Shown here: in pieces, positions 34,588 through 43,966 of the stretch | Layout: each line of letters starts with the position of its first letter | How positions within the stretch are numbered: the first letter of the stretch is position 1 | NCBI GenBank assembly: GCA_028285265.1 | Contig: JANQPX010000033.1 | Coordinates: forward strand, 62,001 to 126,000 | Direction: 5' to 3' | DNA: 64,000 nucleotides | Source of the DNA: Geminicoccaceae bacterium | GTDB taxonomy: Bacteria > Pseudomonadota > Alphaproteobacteria > Geminicoccales > Geminicoccaceae | Notes under the pieces: model-generated | The model's database searches: none | The model's input: only the letters and a program-made list of their open reading frames with translations | What the model was told of the DNA's origin: nothing | Position numbers and translations under genes: made by a program

Positions 34588-37122
34588 TTAACAATCAAGA
34601 TACGTCTTGATCTTAAGTGCCAAGACGTCGTCTTCAGGATTCTCCTTCCAAGTCCGATAGGTATCTTTAATCTTCTTTGGGGAATTCTCGAGCCTCCATC
34701 CCAATGACGCAATAGCAGATACTTTCACATTATCAGCTCTTTCCTCAAATACCCTATCAAACAAGAAATCTCTAAATCTCGCCTCATCTAAGAGGTTTTT
34801 TCCAATTGAAAGCACTAGTGTGCTTCTCACCCTCGAATTAATATGATTAGAAGCAGTATACAATAGATCTTGAATCGAATCTTCGAAAAATCGCCGATCC
34901 TTCCACCTAAGTTCACCGAGGCATTCGATTGCCAGAATCTGACCTGGTGCAACATTACGCCCGAATTCTATACGAAATTCCTCTATTCTCATCCTAATAA
35001 GGTATCTCATAAGTGCCGCAGAGTCTTTTCGTGGTAGTAATGCGAAAAGAAGGAAAAAAATTTCTCTCCAGACCTCGTCCTCGAGACTATCCAGAATATA
35101 TTCGGAGTATATCTCCTCCGTTGTCAAATCGCCATCTTGTGTCACTCGCCAGCTCAAATGCCACGCGCAGAGATACTCGAGGAAAGTTCTATGAACAAAG
35201 CCGAAGAGATCACCACCATGATGGCAGAGAATAAAATTGCGCTCCTGCAATATTTTGACCATCTCCCTTGTCGCCTGTTTACTTCTGGCTGGATCGGAAG
35301 GCCACCATTCACGATCAAAGTATTCTCGAATAGTGTCCTCCAGATCACTCTTACCAATGGCGTTCGCTCGCAATCTGTCCTTTGATATCATAGACCAAGC
35401 GACAAGCCTAAGAAGTTCGAGCTTATCTTCCTCCTCAATTTGCCGAAGCGGGCTATCATTCGGAAGCTCAAGAATCTTTGCCTTAAGATCCCATTGATGG
35501 CAAAAAACCCTCAGGGCGTGGTCATACAATTTGGTTCGCTCAGCAGGTAGTTCCCTACTTTTTGCAAGTATAGCTAAAATTGTCAGCAACAAAGGATTCT
35601 TTGCAAGAGCTGCAAGCTGGGGGCGTGTCTCGATCGATTCTATGAGGTGACGACACCGTTCATTCGAAATTGATGAGTCTCCCTTGAAACTCAAATCAAA
35701 CCAAATCCTGCTAAAACGCTTAATCTGATCATGATTCAACTCATCGAGCGTAACAATACTAAATTTCTTTTCAGTTCGCTCGAATGGCGTGTAGTCAAAG
35801 CCAATAATCCGCGACGTAACAATAATCTTCGACTTCGGATACAGCCTCGAAAAACCAACTATCTCCTCAGCTACGTGATTTCTCTCGGCAAGGTCAACAA
35901 TTTCATCGAGCCCATCAAACATAACTACGCTAAAGGCACCCGACAATTTTCTTCTTAAGCCAAGTCTATTTATACCAAATCCATGCTCGGAGCCAAGATA
36001 GTGCCAATAATCGATAAGCCCCGTTCTACCTTTCAGTTTCGTCCATGTGATATATTTTCGAAGTTCCATTAGAAGGGGGAAATGTTGATCAAAAAATGTT
36101 ACCCACTCTTCAACCTTAGGGTCGAGTTTAACTTCTTGCTCTGCATCTAGCAAACATAGAGCAATGTTACGAACCAGGCATGACTTGCCCGATCCCGGAT
36201 CACCTAGAACTACTACGTTATCGACCTCCGGATCGCAGAAGATGTCGAAAAATGGCCGCCTCGTTGCCCTTGCCCAATGTTCGTCTTGAGCAAGATCAGT
36301 TCCATAAGCGAGTTCCAATGACAAATCAATATCATCACGAACAAGGGGATCTGCTGTACTAATATTCTGTATTTGCCGCCTCATTTTTTCTAGGTGATCT
36401 TTAGGAATGACCCGCGAGGGTCGGCTTTTGCGAGCGTCCTGACATATAAAAATGTCTTTGAGATTTATACTAACATCAATCGATCCAGCAACTGTAATGA
36501 GTTCTAATGTCGCTATATCCAATATTTCGTACATACTCTTCATTGCGCGGGCGTAATGATCGAGATCCCATTCGGCCCATTGTTCGAGTTTTGCTGCCAT
36601 AATTTCTGTGCGTCGATATTTCTCCATCTTATTCCAATATACTCGTAATGCGCTTAGTTTACTTCGCTGGCTATTTAGAGCAGATACATAACGCCGACAA
36701 GCTAAAGGAGCCTTGAAGCTAATGGGGAGTACTGGAAGTTCGAACTCCGACCACCTATCGAAAATTGACAAATGATTTAGTTTAGGCTTAGGCGTTTCGT
36801 CTGAAAATGGTCGCAACAGTTCTTCGGCGACGATGTCATCTTCCAGAAAATTCTGAATTGCCTCAGATTGTTCAATGAAGAGTAAATCTATAACGGCATC
36901 TTGACTTGCATTCTGCATTAGAGCTTCAACGACTATAGCGAGCCATTCGTCAAATGCCCAGATGCATCCTCTCTCCGCTTGCAGTTGCTCCATGTTGCTC
37001 ACAATGAAGCCTCCGAAGATACGCTCCACTACAGTGCCTGAAGCACTGCTTAGCAATGGTGAAACGGTTTCACTCGAGACCACATCATACTTTGGATTAT
37101 GTAGAAGCATCGAAGTAAGCAA
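34588..37122 (-). CDS. NACHT-domain STAND NTPase, probable anti-phage defence protein
   Basis: 844 residues. An unrecognised N-terminal region (1 to about 290) is followed by the NACHT NTPase: Walker A GDPGSGKS at 307-314, extended Walker B VVMFDGLDEI at 399-408 with NACHT-type extra acidic residues, and VTSR at about 435-438. A winged-helix-like part and a helical region with HEAT-like units follow (for example RVRSTLVLSIGKNLL, NVKVSAIASLGWRL). NACHT proteins of this build in bacteria include phage-sensing defence proteins. The first codon is a TTG with GGGAGGT 7-8 bases upstream; the in-frame ATG at 37110 is too far from it. The gene is visibly AT-rich compared with its neighbours, which suggests transfer. 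Confidence 0.88.
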   Translation of the reverse strand: MLTSMLLHNPKYDVVSSETVSPLLSSASGTVVERIFGGFIVSNMEQLQAERGCIWAFDEWLAIVVEALMQNASQDAVIDLLFIEQSEAIQNFLEDDIVAEELLRPFSDETPKPKLNHLSIFDRWSEFELPVLPISFKAPLACRRYVSALNSQRSKLSALRVYWNKMEKYRRTEIMAAKLEQWAEWDLDHYARAMKSMYEILDIATLELITVAGSIDVSINLKDIFICQDARKSRPSRVIPKDHLEKMRRQIQNISTADPLVRDDIDLSLELAYGTDLAQDEHWARATRRPFFDIFCDPEVDNVVVLGDPGSGKSCLVRNIALCLLDAEQEVKLDPKVEEWVTFFDQHFPLLMELRKYITWTKLKGRTGLIDYWHYLGSEHGFGINRLGLRRKLSGAFSVVMFDGLDEIVDLAERNHVAEEIVGFSRLYPKSKIIVTSRIIGFDYTPFERTEKKFSIVTLDELNHDQIKRFSRIWFDLSFKGDSSISNERCRHLIESIETRPQLAALAKNPLLLTILAILAKSRELPAERTKLYDHALRVFCHQWDLKAKILELPNDSPLRQIEEEDKLELLRLVAWSMISKDRLRANAIGKSDLEDTIREYFDREWWPSDPARSKQATREMVKILQERNFILCHHGGDLFGFVHRTFLEYLCAWHLSWRVTQDGDLTTEEIYSEYILDSLEDEVWREIFFLLFALLPRKDSAALMRYLIRMRIEEFRIEFGRNVAPGQILAIECLGELRWKDRRFFEDSIQDLLYTASNHINSRVRSTLVLSIGKNLLDEARFRDFLFDRVFEERADNVKVSAIASLGWRLENSPKKIKDTYRTWKENPEDDVLALKIKTYLDC

Positions 37123-37584
37123 ATTTGAGACCTCCCATCTGATAATTTGCTTTTAGATCTCTGTCTCCTTTAAGTAAACCTCTTACATGTTTGCCTGAAG
37201 AGCATGATTAAGCTTGGATAGAGATGCTCGCAGATCATTCCGTTGCTGATCTGGTTCCCAGCTTTTCTCCGGTCAGGAGCAACGTCCCTTCACAAAAATT
37301 GCGGGCCCAGTCAACTATCTGATTGGCAAGCTTTCACTGACCGTTTATCTCTAATTTCGCCGATCTGATCTTGGTTTGAACATCGAATAAGCGTGTAGCG
37401 AACGAGCTTTTTGCATACTTAGCAATAATAGCACAATTCATATCACTCTAAAAATGATAGTCCAACCATTCTTTGGAAATCGCGAACTTTGCTTCCGGTT
37501 CCAAATTTGTATATGAGCATCTATAGTCATGCCTGAATCAAAGGACAGGCCCCAATGTTGTACCGTGCTAGGGATCTAGCGCTC
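37123..37584. other. AT-rich gap containing an IS-end relic
   Basis: Lies between the NACHT and DUF4062 genes. Apart from the 40-bp IS-end relic at 37248, no gene, tRNA or hairpin of note is recognised. The NACHT promoter must be in its left part. Confidence 0.4.
37248..37287 (+). repeat. 40-bp IS-end repeat B (inverted partner at 32991)
   Basis: Starts GATCTGGTTCCC and matches repeat A in 32 of 40 positions when A is read on the minus strand. No transposase sequence follows it to the right, so it is an isolated IS3-type terminus relic. Confidence 0.7.
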
Positions 37585-40500
37585 TCAGGCTGGATTGAGT
37601 AACTCTTCCAGCGGCTGGTCTACATCGACGCAGTATTCGTCGTTGGGATTGATCTCGACCTCGTGGAGGGGCTCGAACTTGGCCTCGTCGAACGGGGGCA
37701 TGTCTGGGAATGGAGCACCGAGCACGTTGAGGTGTGCTTTGGCTTTTTCCAGACCCCAGTGATATGCCCAGGGCGGCCCATCGCACCAAGCAGCGCGATA
37801 GGCCTTGGTGGCGGCTTCGATCGCTCGAGGCCGATCACCTTCAGCAACGCAGATGTCTGCTAAGATGTTGTAAGCATCGGCCTGGTAAAGCGGATAGGGA
37901 CCTTGTTCGGCCGCGTCCCAAACATCGTCAAGAATGCACTGCGAGACCATGCTGTCCTTTGATTTCACTTTTAGTTCGGCCACTGCAATAAGGGCAGGCA
38001 GCTCAAATTCAACAACATTTTTTTCTCGCGCTCGGATCACTGCCGAACTTAGAAGCTCATTCGCATCCTCGATCTCGTTTGCTGACAGAGCGGTACGTCC
38101 TTTCAGAAGGAGCGCTCGAATTAGATCGCGCTCGACATGGTGCTTCTCGGCAAGGTCTAGCGCCCTTTGGGCCAGAGCATGTGCTTGCCTTAAGTCTCGC
38201 TGAAACAGCGCCACTTCTGCTAAGAATGCAGTGGAGACGCATTGGCCCTGCCCGTCTCCATTCACACCCGAGATTCGTAAGCTTCTTTTTAGTGGGCATA
38301 GAGACCTTTCGTGTTGATATGATAAGTTAAGGAGTCTACCAAGACATTCTAACGTAACACTTTCCTGAACACGATCATTAAGTTGCCGATTAAGCTGCAG
38401 AGTACTATTTAGCGTAATCATGCCTTCATAGAGACGGCCGGCTTCGCATAATGCTATACTTAGATTAGAAAGACAGTTCTGACGATTCTGATTATCTTGA
38501 CAGTTTCTTGCAAGAAGTTCACTTTTTCTATAGAAGTCCAACGCAAGCCCAGGATAGCCGGAGTTCTTGTAGCTAATCGCTATTGAGTTATATGTAAAGT
38601 GCTGCGCATTCTCACTAGAAAGTGCGGGTGATTTATTTGTTCCGTTCGGAAAAAGCTTGAGGAGCAAGACTATTCTTTCTCTGTGAGCTGAAAGCTTATA
38701 TAGGGTGATTTTTTCCAAACGATGGTAGAAGAAAGAAAATGCCTCATCAAAGCGTCGCAATTCAACTAACGAGTGATAAATTTCTATGTCAATCGTAATC
38801 TCTTCAAGACTGTTTGCTTCGTCACAAGAAGTAGATAATCCTGAACCCAAATGGCAAATCAATGAACGATGTATTTTTTCCTTCTCTTCTGGTGTTGCCA
38901 GATTCCAGGCAACACTACGAACAATTGGATGGGCATCATATCGGTTCGCCTCTCGATCCCAACCTATGAGCCCGTAGTCTTCTAAATCAGATAACATACA
39001 AACCAATTTTTCTTCATTGCAAAATATCTTATTCTCGCCAACTATTAGCGCATTCAGTAAGTCATAAGTTGCTGGCATCCGCAGCGCGACAATGTTTGTC
39101 AGCAACAATCGATGTTCTTCGGATAAATTGACCAATGAATGTTGTAGAATGTGGGACTTAGTCTGTGCAGCTGGTAGGCAACTGAGCTCGAAGTTGGGAT
39201 TTGCTTGCTTCCAAGCAGCGAAATTGCCTGGGGATCGGCGATAGCGCGCTACTTCCCCGGCGAGGATTTGAACTAGGAGCGGGTGGCTGTCAAACGTTGC
39301 GAATAAGTACAACAGCTCTTGGCGAGAGCCTGAAACCTCTAACGCTCGCCAGAGCGCGACGGCATCATCATCGCTTAATCCGTTCAGAAAATAAGGAAAG
39401 GTGCCCGGACATGGACGGCAGTTGGGTAACTGTAAAGCAAGCGGAAACAATCGAGTGCTAATAAGTATCTTGCTATTCTGAACTAATGCCAACTTCCTTA
39501 GAAAATGCCCAGCGCGGGGATCCGTGGTTTGACGGAGGCGGTGTTGACCGGAAAAGGGCTGGACGGTAAATCGTGGCGATCCTACAGCACCTTCGACGAA
39601 GTTGGCGGTTTGATAGTCAAACTCATCATCAGCGAACGAACCAGCATCCATCCTGTTGTATGCGAGGAGGATGCGCTCGAGGCCGTCGAGGACGAGAAGG
39701 TAGGATTTGTCCTTCAGATGCTGGAGCAGGAAGGCTTCCCTGTCTTGCCAGGGCAGAGAGCGGACGTAGTCTTCGCTTAGCTCACCAACATAGCAAAGCG
39801 CCCTATTCAAGAAATTCTCGAAATGAGCGTCCGCCTCATAAAAACTCCACCATAGGCGGCCGGCAAGGTTGGGCATTTCCTGCGGAGAGATTTCATTGAA
39901 CCATTTCCAGGTCAACGCACTCTTGCCCATGCCACCGATAGCAACCAGGCAGAAGATGGCGTTACCGCAGGAGGGCGAGCCGGGCTTGGTCACCCAGTCA
40001 GTCAATGCATTCAACTCTTCGCGACGCCCTACAAGATCTCTCGTTTGCGAGAGAGTGTAAGGGTGAGCGATATAGGGAGTAGGGACCATCGGAATAGGCG
40101 TCCGGCGGTGCAGACGCCGGGCAGCTTCCGCTGGATTATCATTGCCGTCGTAGAGTCCCGTCTTTAGCTCGTGCAGCGCAGAAATAACATCGCCTCTAAG
40201 CTCGTCAGGTGACTTGAAGAAGCGCGCCACGCGGTCCTCCCTTGCGCGCATTTTGAGTGCCGCTAGTTTCTCAGCGCCGGCACCGGTTTCGACCATCTTC
40301 GCAGTGATGGGATGGTCGTCATGCATGAAGAACAGAAGGCGTGGCTTTTTTTGGTCAACGGCGCGCTGGTACTCCATTTCAGTGATGGAAGTATCCGCGC
40401 CATCGGGAATAAATCCGTAACGAAAGGCAAAGATGCCGATATAGACATCCGCCTTGTCGACCATCTCGAGCGACGCTTCGATCGCTCCGGTATTCATCGC

Positions 40501-40629
40501 GTTCAGATGTTCCATCATCTTGTGCGGTGCGAACCCGGAACGCAGGCAAGCGTCAAGCACCTGCTTTCGATGTCCAGGCAAATCAAACGCAGTGCTTGAA
40601 ACCATTACCGTTGGCCGTTCAATCGACAT
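37585..40629 (-). CDS. DUF4062-STAND ATPase-TPR protein, probable defence or signalling protein
   Basis: About 1014 residues. The N-terminal 150 residues are a DUF4062 domain: PTVMVSSTAFDLPGHRKQVL, then DVYIGIFAFRYGFIP and ITEMEYQRAV. A NB-ARC-like STAND ATPase follows, with P-loop AIGGMGKS at 230-237, Walker B SYLLVLDGLERI at about 309-320, and a sensor-like ILISTRLF. After a winged-helix region, residues from about 620 to the end form TPR-like helical repeats. This is the sensor-switch-effector layout of NLR-like bacterial immune proteins, with DUF4062 as putative effector. The ATG follows GGAGG closely. The middle part is AT-rich. It stands in the same orientation as the NACHT gene but 460 bp apart. 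Confidence 0.87.
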   Translation of the reverse strand: MSIERPTVMVSSTAFDLPGHRKQVLDACLRSGFAPHKMMEHLNAMNTGAIEASLEMVDKADVYIGIFAFRYGFIPDGADTSITEMEYQRAVDQKKPRLLFFMHDDHPITAKMVETGAGAEKLAALKMRAREDRVARFFKSPDELRGDVISALHELKTGLYDGNDNPAEAARRLHRRTPIPMVPTPYIAHPYTLSQTRDLVGRREELNALTDWVTKPGSPSCGNAIFCLVAIGGMGKSALTWKWFNEISPQEMPNLAGRLWWSFYEADAHFENFLNRALCYVGELSEDYVRSLPWQDREAFLLQHLKDKSYLLVLDGLERILLAYNRMDAGSFADDEFDYQTANFVEGAVGSPRFTVQPFSGQHRLRQTTDPRAGHFLRKLALVQNSKILISTRLFPLALQLPNCRPCPGTFPYFLNGLSDDDAVALWRALEVSGSRQELLYLFATFDSHPLLVQILAGEVARYRRSPGNFAAWKQANPNFELSCLPAAQTKSHILQHSLVNLSEEHRLLLTNIVALRMPATYDLLNALIVGENKIFCNEEKLVCMLSDLEDYGLIGWDREANRYDAHPIVRSVAWNLATPEEKEKIHRSLICHLGSGLSTSCDEANSLEEITIDIEIYHSLVELRRFDEAFSFFYHRLEKITLYKLSAHRERIVLLLKLFPNGTNKSPALSSENAQHFTYNSIAISYKNSGYPGLALDFYRKSELLARNCQDNQNRQNCLSNLSIALCEAGRLYEGMITLNSTLQLNRQLNDRVQESVTLECLGRLLNLSYQHERSLCPLKRSLRISGVNGDGQGQCVSTAFLAEVALFQRDLRQAHALAQRALDLAEKHHVERDLIRALLLKGRTALSANEIEDANELLSSAVIRAREKNVVEFELPALIAVAELKVKSKDSMVSQCILDDVWDAAEQGPYPLYQADAYNILADICVAEGDRPRAIEAATKAYRAAWCDGPPWAYHWGLEKAKAHLNVLGAPFPDMPPFDEAKFEPLHEVEINPNDEYCVDVDQPLEELLNPA

Positions 40630-40733
40630 ATCGCCTCCGATCAAATACTTGCGTTAATTGAAAAAGGCTTATAGCGGGTATTGATGGAAACCGTCCAGAT
40701 GATTCACTTAGAAGCTGTGTAGGAAGTCCAGTT

Positions 40734-40854
40734 TTAATCCAAATAGATTACGATGATCTTTTCTTCGCTGAAACGAATGCGCTTCATATCCGTCTCCTCA
40801 ATAGGGTGCCGGACTCTACATCAAATTGGTGGAAATTGCGGAGACCAGGTTACA
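40734..40854 (-). mobile_element. IS3-family left-end fragment with truncated orfA
   Basis: On the minus strand a terminus TGTAACCTGGTCTCC (from 40854) leads into TGTAGAGTCC, also found in repeat A. A GAGGAG ribosome site and the start MKRIRFSEEKIIVIYLD follow, then a stop. MKRxRFSEEQII is the characteristic beginning of IS3-group OrfA, so only its first 15 or so codons remain. The rest of the gap 40630-41139 has no recognised gene. Confidence 0.65.
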
Positions 40855-41139
40855 GAATCCCCAGCATCCACGAAGAGCACAGCAATTTCAGTCGAGAAGA
40901 GCAATAGCGACTCGCCCGGCATACAGCCGCGAGAAAGTTAGCGCGCCGGTGATCATGGTCGGAAAAGATTGGTAGGCGGGCAAAGACTAGAGGCTTGGGC
41001 ATGCTGACTAAGAGATTTTGGCTTCTCCTTCAGCTCAATGCCACAATCAAGAAATTGGTTCGCTTTCCGCCTAACTTTTCCCGAAGGTTAGCCTGTTGAC
41101 TTGCAAGCGATTCTTTCTTCCTATTGACCGCGCATTGCG

Positions 41140-42237
41140 TCAAAAGTTGATCCAGTAGGCCGTTGAGCGGCCGCCCGATTCTGATCGCCGCAACGCGCTA
41201 ACACGTCCCATCGCACTCAGATCCCGAGTGGCCGTTGGGCCGGAGACTTTCGCAATCTTGCCATACGACTTCACGCTGAGACCTGGCTTCGACCGAACTT
41301 GGCCTTGCTCGAACAGCGTTTGGAGCATGGTCTTTTGCCCTTCAGACAAGACATCCCCGAAGCGCAGGAAAAACTGATTTCTACGTACTAGAAAATGCGC
41401 TTCATCACGTCCAGCATTGGCGGCACTCATTAGGGTGATCAGGAACCAGACAACGAAGGCGGTGGCATCAATCACACCCTTGCCCACCTTTCGGCCGTCC
41501 TGCAAGGCGGCGTAATAGGCTTTCTTATCCTTCTCAATTTGACGAGACAACGAGAATGGCAGAGGCCTTGATCTGCTTGCAAATACATACTCGATCACCG
41601 CCCCACCGATGCGACCATTGCCGTCCGAGAAGGGATGAATCGACTCAAACCAGAGATGAGCAATCGCAGCGACAATGGGAGTAGGCATCTCCGATTTATC
41701 ATTCAGCCAATCGACGAACGCAGACATCTCCGCGTCGAACCGCTCGGGTGGCGGTGCCTTGTAGAGAATGTCATTCGAGCCCGCCGCAGGTGTGCAAACG
41801 ATGTCGAACTTTCGCCATCTCCTAGATCCTCGGCTTCGATTCCGAAAAACGGCAGGCGGTGCCACTCCCAAAGAGCCTCTCTCGTAAGGAGACCTTCAGC
41901 CTGACGGGCAGTAACCATATGCTCGATGATCGCATCGGATCGCCTGCTTAAGGCTACTCTGTGCCGGCGTTTGAGCGAAGCAATGACCGATTTTTCGATC
42001 TCAGTTGGATCAAGTACGACCCCTTCAATGCCGAAAGACGCTAGAGCTTCCTGAACGATTTGAGCCAGTCGCAGCTCTTCTAGATCGCGCTGATCAAACC
42101 CGGCCTGCAGGCCTGAGAACTTCTCCCATTGCTTCTACGCCGGCTGCCAGGTGCAGCTCTGTGGCTTTGCGATCATGGTCAAAACTGGGCCAGAACGTAG
42201 ACTGCAAAATTTGGTTCGTGATGTGATTATAAGCGAT
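41140..42237 (-). pseudogene. Fic-family protein (AMPylase-type), frameshifted
   Basis: The Fic core is intact in the downstream part: HPFSDGNGRIGG carries the catalytic His and the phosphate-binding loop, preceded by AHLWFESI and followed by a C-terminal winged helix. The N-terminal DUF4172-like inhibitory region (STFWPSFDHD, later ASFGIEG, close to the inhibitory S-x-I-E-G motif) is readable, but in other frames. One base too many near 42115 and a second shift near 41820 split the gene into three pieces. The segment TREALWEWHRLPFFG between them is typical of Fic proteins. The intact part alone (41140-41871) would start with TTG and lack the regulatory helix. Either it is decayed or the shifts are sequencing errors. 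Confidence 0.8.
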
Positions 42238-42272
42238 ATTCAAATCAAAAAACAGCCAGGAGTGATTTGAAT

Positions 42273-42416
42273 ATGATGAATAAACGGATCAATGAATTCG
42301 TATCTGTCGGCCTAGGCACAACACGATCGAATCCAGCTTCGATCTCAGCGCCAAATCTGTCTGCTGACACGGCGCTATTCTATGATGTCAGCGTTAAATC
42401 TTTGCCGGATCGGTAA
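42273..42416 (+). CDS. Possible small hypothetical protein
   Basis: A 47-residue frame (MMNKRINEFVSVGLGTTRSN and on) with AGGAGT about 9 bases before the ATG. It has no recognised family and lies in the gap between the Fic pseudogene and ppk2, which otherwise holds nothing. Confidence 0.3.
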   Translation: MMNKRINEFVSVGLGTTRSNPASISAPNLSADTALFYDVSVKSLPDR

Positions 42417-42584
42417 GGTGATCGGCGCTTTTGAATATCTGTTTGGTGGCCTTCGTGATTTCTTTCTAAAGATAAGGAGCAGTCGCCGAGGGAACGAAAG
42501 ACCAAGAGCCCCTGGCGAACTCCTGATTCCCCAACCAGTTCGGACAATTGCTTACAATTGAATGTTCAGATCTCCTCAGATCCG

Positions 42585-43616
42585 TCACGTCGAGACTTCT
42601 CCCGGTTGAGGCCGCGGCAACTGGCCTAGAATATGATCATTACGACCAATCACATGTGCGCTGGCTCCTACGATAAGAGGATCCGGGCTCCTGACTGTCG
42701 CCTCGGACTTGCTGGGGTATGGCAGGCTGCTTAAGAAATGGCGCATACAATTGAGGCGAGCTCGTTTCTTATCGTTAGACTTGACCACGGTCCACGGAGC
42801 GTCTGCTGTGTCAGTGTAGAAGAACATGGCTTCTTTCGCTTCCGTGTAGTCATCCCACTTGTCGATCGACGCTCGATCCATGGGTGAGAGCTTCCATTGC
42901 TTTAGGGGGTCGTGTTGGCGTGCGTCGAACCGGCGCTGTTGCTCCTCGCGAGTTACAGAAAACCAATATTTGAAGAGTTGGATGCCGCTGCGGACCAGCA
43001 TCCGCTCGAGTTCCGGCGCCTGACGCATGAATTCCAAATACTCGCTAGCGCTACAAAATCCCATGACCCGTTCGACGCCGGCGCGGTTATACCAGGATCG
43101 ATCAAACAGGACGATTTCGCCAGCGGTCGGCAGGTGGCGTACGTAACGTTGGAAGTACCACTGCCCACGTTCCTCTTCGGTAGGCTTTTCTAGAGCGACA
43201 ACGCGTGAACCGCGCGGGTTCATATGTTCCATGAAGCGCTTAATGGTGCCGCCTTTGCCGGCAGCATCACGACCTTCAAACAGGACGACAATGCGCTGTC
43301 CCGTATCCTTGACCCATTTTTGGACCTTTAGAAGTTCAGCTTGAAGTTGGGCTTTGTGCTTTTCATATTCCGGCCGACGCATCTTTGTCTGATAGGGATA
43401 CTCGCCGTTCTCAAAAACTCTCTGGATCGCATCGGGATCGTGTTTCATCTCGGCTAGTCGATGACGTGTCTCACCGGCCCGACTTGTCGGAGAGACCTCT
43501 ATTGCAGGACTGCTCGGCTGTCGGATCTTCGCAACTCTGTTCTGCCCACCGGATTGGGACTTCGAGTTCTTCGTCGTCGCTAGAGTCGACCCGCTATCTT
43601 TCCCATTGCCGGGCAT
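42585..43616 (-). CDS. ppk2: Polyphosphate kinase 2 family protein
   Basis: 343 residues. It transfers phosphate between polyphosphate and nucleoside di- or triphosphates. After a low-complexity N-terminal tail of about 50 residues, the P-loop kinase core has Walker A EGRDAAGKGGTIKRF (about 114-128), Walker B EIVLFDRSWYNRAGVE and a lid region with RFDARQHDPLKQWKLSPMD. These are diagnostic of class I PPK2. The ATG at 43616 has GGGA 8 bases upstream, and a TTG two codons earlier is in frame. The C-terminal 30 residues (VIGRNDHILGQLPRPQPG) extend past the usual end. It is monocistronic. Confidence 0.93.
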   Translation of the reverse strand: MPGNGKDSGSTLATTKNSKSQSGGQNRVAKIRQPSSPAIEVSPTSRAGETRHRLAEMKHDPDAIQRVFENGEYPYQTKMRRPEYEKHKAQLQAELLKVQKWVKDTGQRIVVLFEGRDAAGKGGTIKRFMEHMNPRGSRVVALEKPTEEERGQWYFQRYVRHLPTAGEIVLFDRSWYNRAGVERVMGFCSASEYLEFMRQAPELERMLVRSGIQLFKYWFSVTREEQQRRFDARQHDPLKQWKLSPMDRASIDKWDDYTEAKEAMFFYTDTADAPWTVVKSNDKKRARLNCMRHFLSSLPYPSKSEATVRSPDPLIVGASAHVIGRNDHILGQLPRPQPGEVST

Positions 43617-43966
43617 CGTCAATTCCCAGTTTGTTAAGACACAGGTTGATTATGGGCCGGTATCGACAGTCTTAATTTGATCTCGCTCAATTGATGAACC
43701 ACGATCATCTGCCAGGAACGGCCGAGGCTGAGTTTCAATCCCGAGTGGACATGAGGCAGCAAGCCTTCATAGGATCTAACCTGCGTTATTCAGTCGTTTT
43801 TGTGCGGCTAGAAAGGCTAAACCAGGACGAAGACAATATCGTCGGGTAGCCGGTGGTGAATGCTGATGATAACGAGGGCAATCGCGCTTCGGCTGTGATT
43901 TCAGAACCTCCCGGAATGGGACTGCCCCTCCCAATCATTGGGAGAGTCAGCCCATAACTCGGCTCA

